Shown piece by piece: positions 7,427-8,676 of a stretch of DNA of 8,676 nt. Position numbers and translations under genes: made by a program. Source of the DNA: CAZFJG01 sp964410915 (lineage in GTDB: Bacteria > Synergistota > Synergistia > Synergistales > JAFGMB01). The stretch is from NCBI GenBank assembly GCA_964410915.1, contig CAYPIU010000057.1, positions 1-8,676 of the forward strand, written 5' to 3'. The first letter of the stretch is position 1. Each line of letters opens with the position of its first letter. The notes beneath the pieces are model-generated. The model was not told where the DNA came from. It did not search any database and was given only the letters and a program-made list of their open reading frames with translations.

Positions 7427-7882
7427 GAAATCCCTCCCTTCAAGACCATGATATTTTCTCTCTTTCTGTGGAATGTATCAGAAAAACATTTATTTATCTA
7501 TACTGGTTGTCACATATTTTTAAAGATATTCAGTCCAGTTTTTGTCGAATGCACCGGGACCATCATCTCTCATTGCCCAAATTACATTTTCCACCTATTA
7601 AATTCTTCTAAAGTCTTTTTTAATCTCAAATGACAATAGGAAGGAGAATAAACATGAAATAAAGGGCTTTGAAGAGAGAGTCCATGACATGCATTGCCAT
7701 AATCTTTACGGCGCTCCCCTGATCGCCATGTCCATTAATGATAACAAAAGGGGGAAATACCTTCGGGTGAAGTATTGATAAGATCACGGGAAGTGATCTC
7801 TGGAAGTAAATAATCCTCTTTGCCAGATCTTCAATTCCTGGATTTTGCAAGAATATCAATATTGATCATATTTTAAAGATCA
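7427..7882. other. Gap of 456 bp between HD-GYP and AI-2E genes, mostly decayed sequence
   Basis: No intact gene is seen here. The part next to the AI-2E gene (7626-7859) carries a creatininase-like remnant on the minus strand. Below it, a 24-codon open stretch on the minus strand (7523-7594, containing AMRDDGPGAFDKNWTEYL) lies between stops and may belong to the same or another relic. A weak promoter candidate for the HD-GYP gene on the minus strand is TTTAAA (7519-7524) and TATAGA (7497-7502) with a 16-base spacer, but its match to consensus is poor. A 12-bp palindrome (ATCAATATTGAT, 7855-7866) lies just after the AI-2E stop. Confidence 0.5.
7626..7859 (-). pseudogene. Possible remnant of a creatininase-family amidohydrolase
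   Basis: The minus-strand reading from 7859 to the TGA at 7626-7628 contains LPVILSILHPKVFPPFVIIN followed by GHGDQGSAVKIMAMH. The hydrophobic strand ending in NGHG, preceded by a helix with SLH-like spacing, is the signature around the metal and substrate site of creatininase-family enzymes (usually NGHGGN). Here the second Gly and the Asn are replaced by Asp and Gln. Full-length members have roughly 240-260 residues; only about 75 codons are open here, there is no ATG at the upstream end, and the last dozen residues (LYFMFILLPIVI) look out of frame. I infer a decayed fragment rather than a working small protein. The motif is short, so a chance resemblance cannot be excluded. Confidence 0.35.
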
Positions 7883-8676
7883 TTAATTCAGTTCTTTGCT
7901 GTATTTTCTGCCTGAACCCATCATAACGCTTATGACGTGGAGAGATTCGACATTTTCACATACTATCTTGATTGCTGCAAGGATAGGAACTGAGAGCAGA
8001 GCTCCCATAATACCCCAGAGCCAGCCCCAGAATAGAAGAGATATGAGAATAACAACGGGACTTAGATTAAGTTCATCACCCATTACTTTTGGAGCAACTA
8101 TATTACCCATAGTCTGCTGGATCAGGAAAAGGATTATAGCAATAAGAAAAGAAGGAAAGAAATCCGGATAAAACTGAACAACAGCCACAAGAACGGGAGG
8201 AACAGATGCTATAACTGAACCTATGGTTGGTATAAAGTTCAGGATAAAAGCAAACACTCCCCAGGTGACGGCAAAATCCACGTTCATATAGTAAAGCGCA
8301 ACCCATACAAGGAAACCAGTAATGAGACTGATAAGAAACTGCATGGTAAGGTATCTGCTTATCTGGTTGGATACTGTCTGAATTATCTTTGTTATTTTCT
8401 CTGAATATTCATTGTTAAACGCTTTCCTGATCTTGTAGGAAAAATACGGAGAACCTGAAAGCATAAAAACGAGAAAGATAATCACAAGTATAAGGTTTGA
8501 GAAAAAGGATACCAGAGACCCTGAGAAACTGAAAAGATATGCTCCAGCCCTCTCTCCCCAGTTTATCTGCGTCCAGAAATCAGGAGGCAGATCCACACTT
8601 GAGGTAAGTGATTTGGCTATATCAATAAGCTGAGAGTAGTATCTGGGATATACCTTTGCTATAGCCATTATCCTTG
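7883..8676 (-). CDS. AI-2E family transporter (UPF0118 type), C-terminal part, cut by the right edge
   Basis: About 263 codons are visible. The frame stays open to the window end, so the N-terminal membrane segments and true start lie outside; family members usually have around 340-380 residues. Numbering from the in-frame Met encoded at 8666-8668, hydrophobic helices are seen at about 50-71, 108-128, 132-166, 170-187 and 203-235. Family signatures are NFIPTIGSVIASVPPVLVA (144-162) and GNIVAPKVMGDELNLSPVVI (188-207), followed by a WGIMGALLSVPILAAIKI segment (218-235). These mark the conserved C-terminal half of AI-2E/PerM-like integral membrane proteins. The family was named for export of autoinducer-2 by the E. 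coli member TqsA, but other members act as permeases or ion antiporters, so the substrate here is unknown. The protein ends in a short charged tail. The next gene on the strand is the decayed creatininase-like stretch, then HD-GYP; there is no evidence for an operon. Confidence 0.9.
   Translation of the reverse strand, partial: RIMAIAKVYPRYYSQLIDIAKSLTSSVDLPPDFWTQINWGERAGAYLFSFSGSLVSFFSNLILVIIFLVFMLSGSPYFSYKIRKAFNNEYSEKITKIIQTVSNQISRYLTMQFLISLITGFLVWVALYYMNVDFAVTWGVFAFILNFIPTIGSVIASVPPVLVAVVQFYPDFFPSFLIAIILFLIQQTMGNIVAPKVMGDELNLSPVVILISLLFWGWLWGIMGALLSVPILAAIKIVCENVESLHVISVMMGSGRKYSKELN

Noticed and set aside
7448..7633. A 61-codon plus-strand open frame upstream of the HD-GYP gene
   Set aside because: It is AT-rich, has no ribosome binding site or motif, and lies in the likely leader region of the divergent HD-GYP gene.
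7641..7662. Strong ribosome binding site (AAGGAG) followed by ATG AAA TAA on the plus strand
   Set aside because: It would encode only two residues. It lies in decayed sequence opposite the creatininase-like remnant, so it is best read as chance.
7781..7799. 7-bp perfect stem AGATCAC/GTGATCT with a 5-base loop
   Set aside because: No T-run follows on either strand and it lies inside the creatininase-like remnant, so it is not a supported terminator or operator.

Overview
The window looks like a piece of a bacterial chromosome with moderate, slightly AT-rich composition. It holds four recognisable genes (one cut by the right edge) and at least three decayed gene remnants. The gene set is a split-type iron-sulfur L-serine dehydratase fused into one chain, an HD-GYP protein with a long row of PAS domains, an acyl-activating AMP ligase and an AI-2E family permease. 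Together with strong purine-rich ribosome binding sites, this suggests an anaerobic, amino-acid-using bacterium. A Synergistota-like, Thermotogota-like or Firmicutes-like source would fit, but I cannot place the taxon from the sequence.

Layout, left to right. Positions 1 to about 560 (minus strand) carry a degenerate tyrosine recombinase with two in-frame stops and one frameshift. About 541-966 (plus) is a second degenerate coding stretch of unknown identity, readable only by joining two frames. Positions 1003-2475 (plus) encode an intact acyl-CoA/acyl-ACP synthetase-type ligase. The convergent gap 2476-2808 holds two long hairpins on the ligase side and a compact intrinsic terminator serving the serine dehydratase on the minus strand. 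Then come, all on the minus strand, the serine dehydratase (2809-4392), the PAS6/HD-GYP protein (4535-7426), a decayed stretch with a creatininase-like motif (7626-7859) and the C-terminal part of an AI-2E family membrane protein (7883 to the right edge).

How they may work together. The HD-GYP gene lies 142 bp upstream of the serine dehydratase on the same strand, with no clear terminator between them, so co-transcription is possible but unproven. The HD-GYP protein has sensory PAS domains and a complete phosphodiesterase domain but no GGDEF or membrane segment, so it is probably a cytosolic degrader of c-di-GMP or a related dinucleotide. The serine dehydratase would feed serine carbon to pyruvate and release ammonia. 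The ligase stands alone, convergent to them, and shows no pathway partners.

I found no RNA gene, CRISPR array, intact mobile element or convincing new multi-gene system. The points of most interest are the fused serine dehydratase with a degenerate ACT-position segment, a G8 tract inside the HD-GYP gene, a cysteine-bearing PAS domain, the tandem hairpins after the ligase gene and the unidentified decayed gene in front of it.
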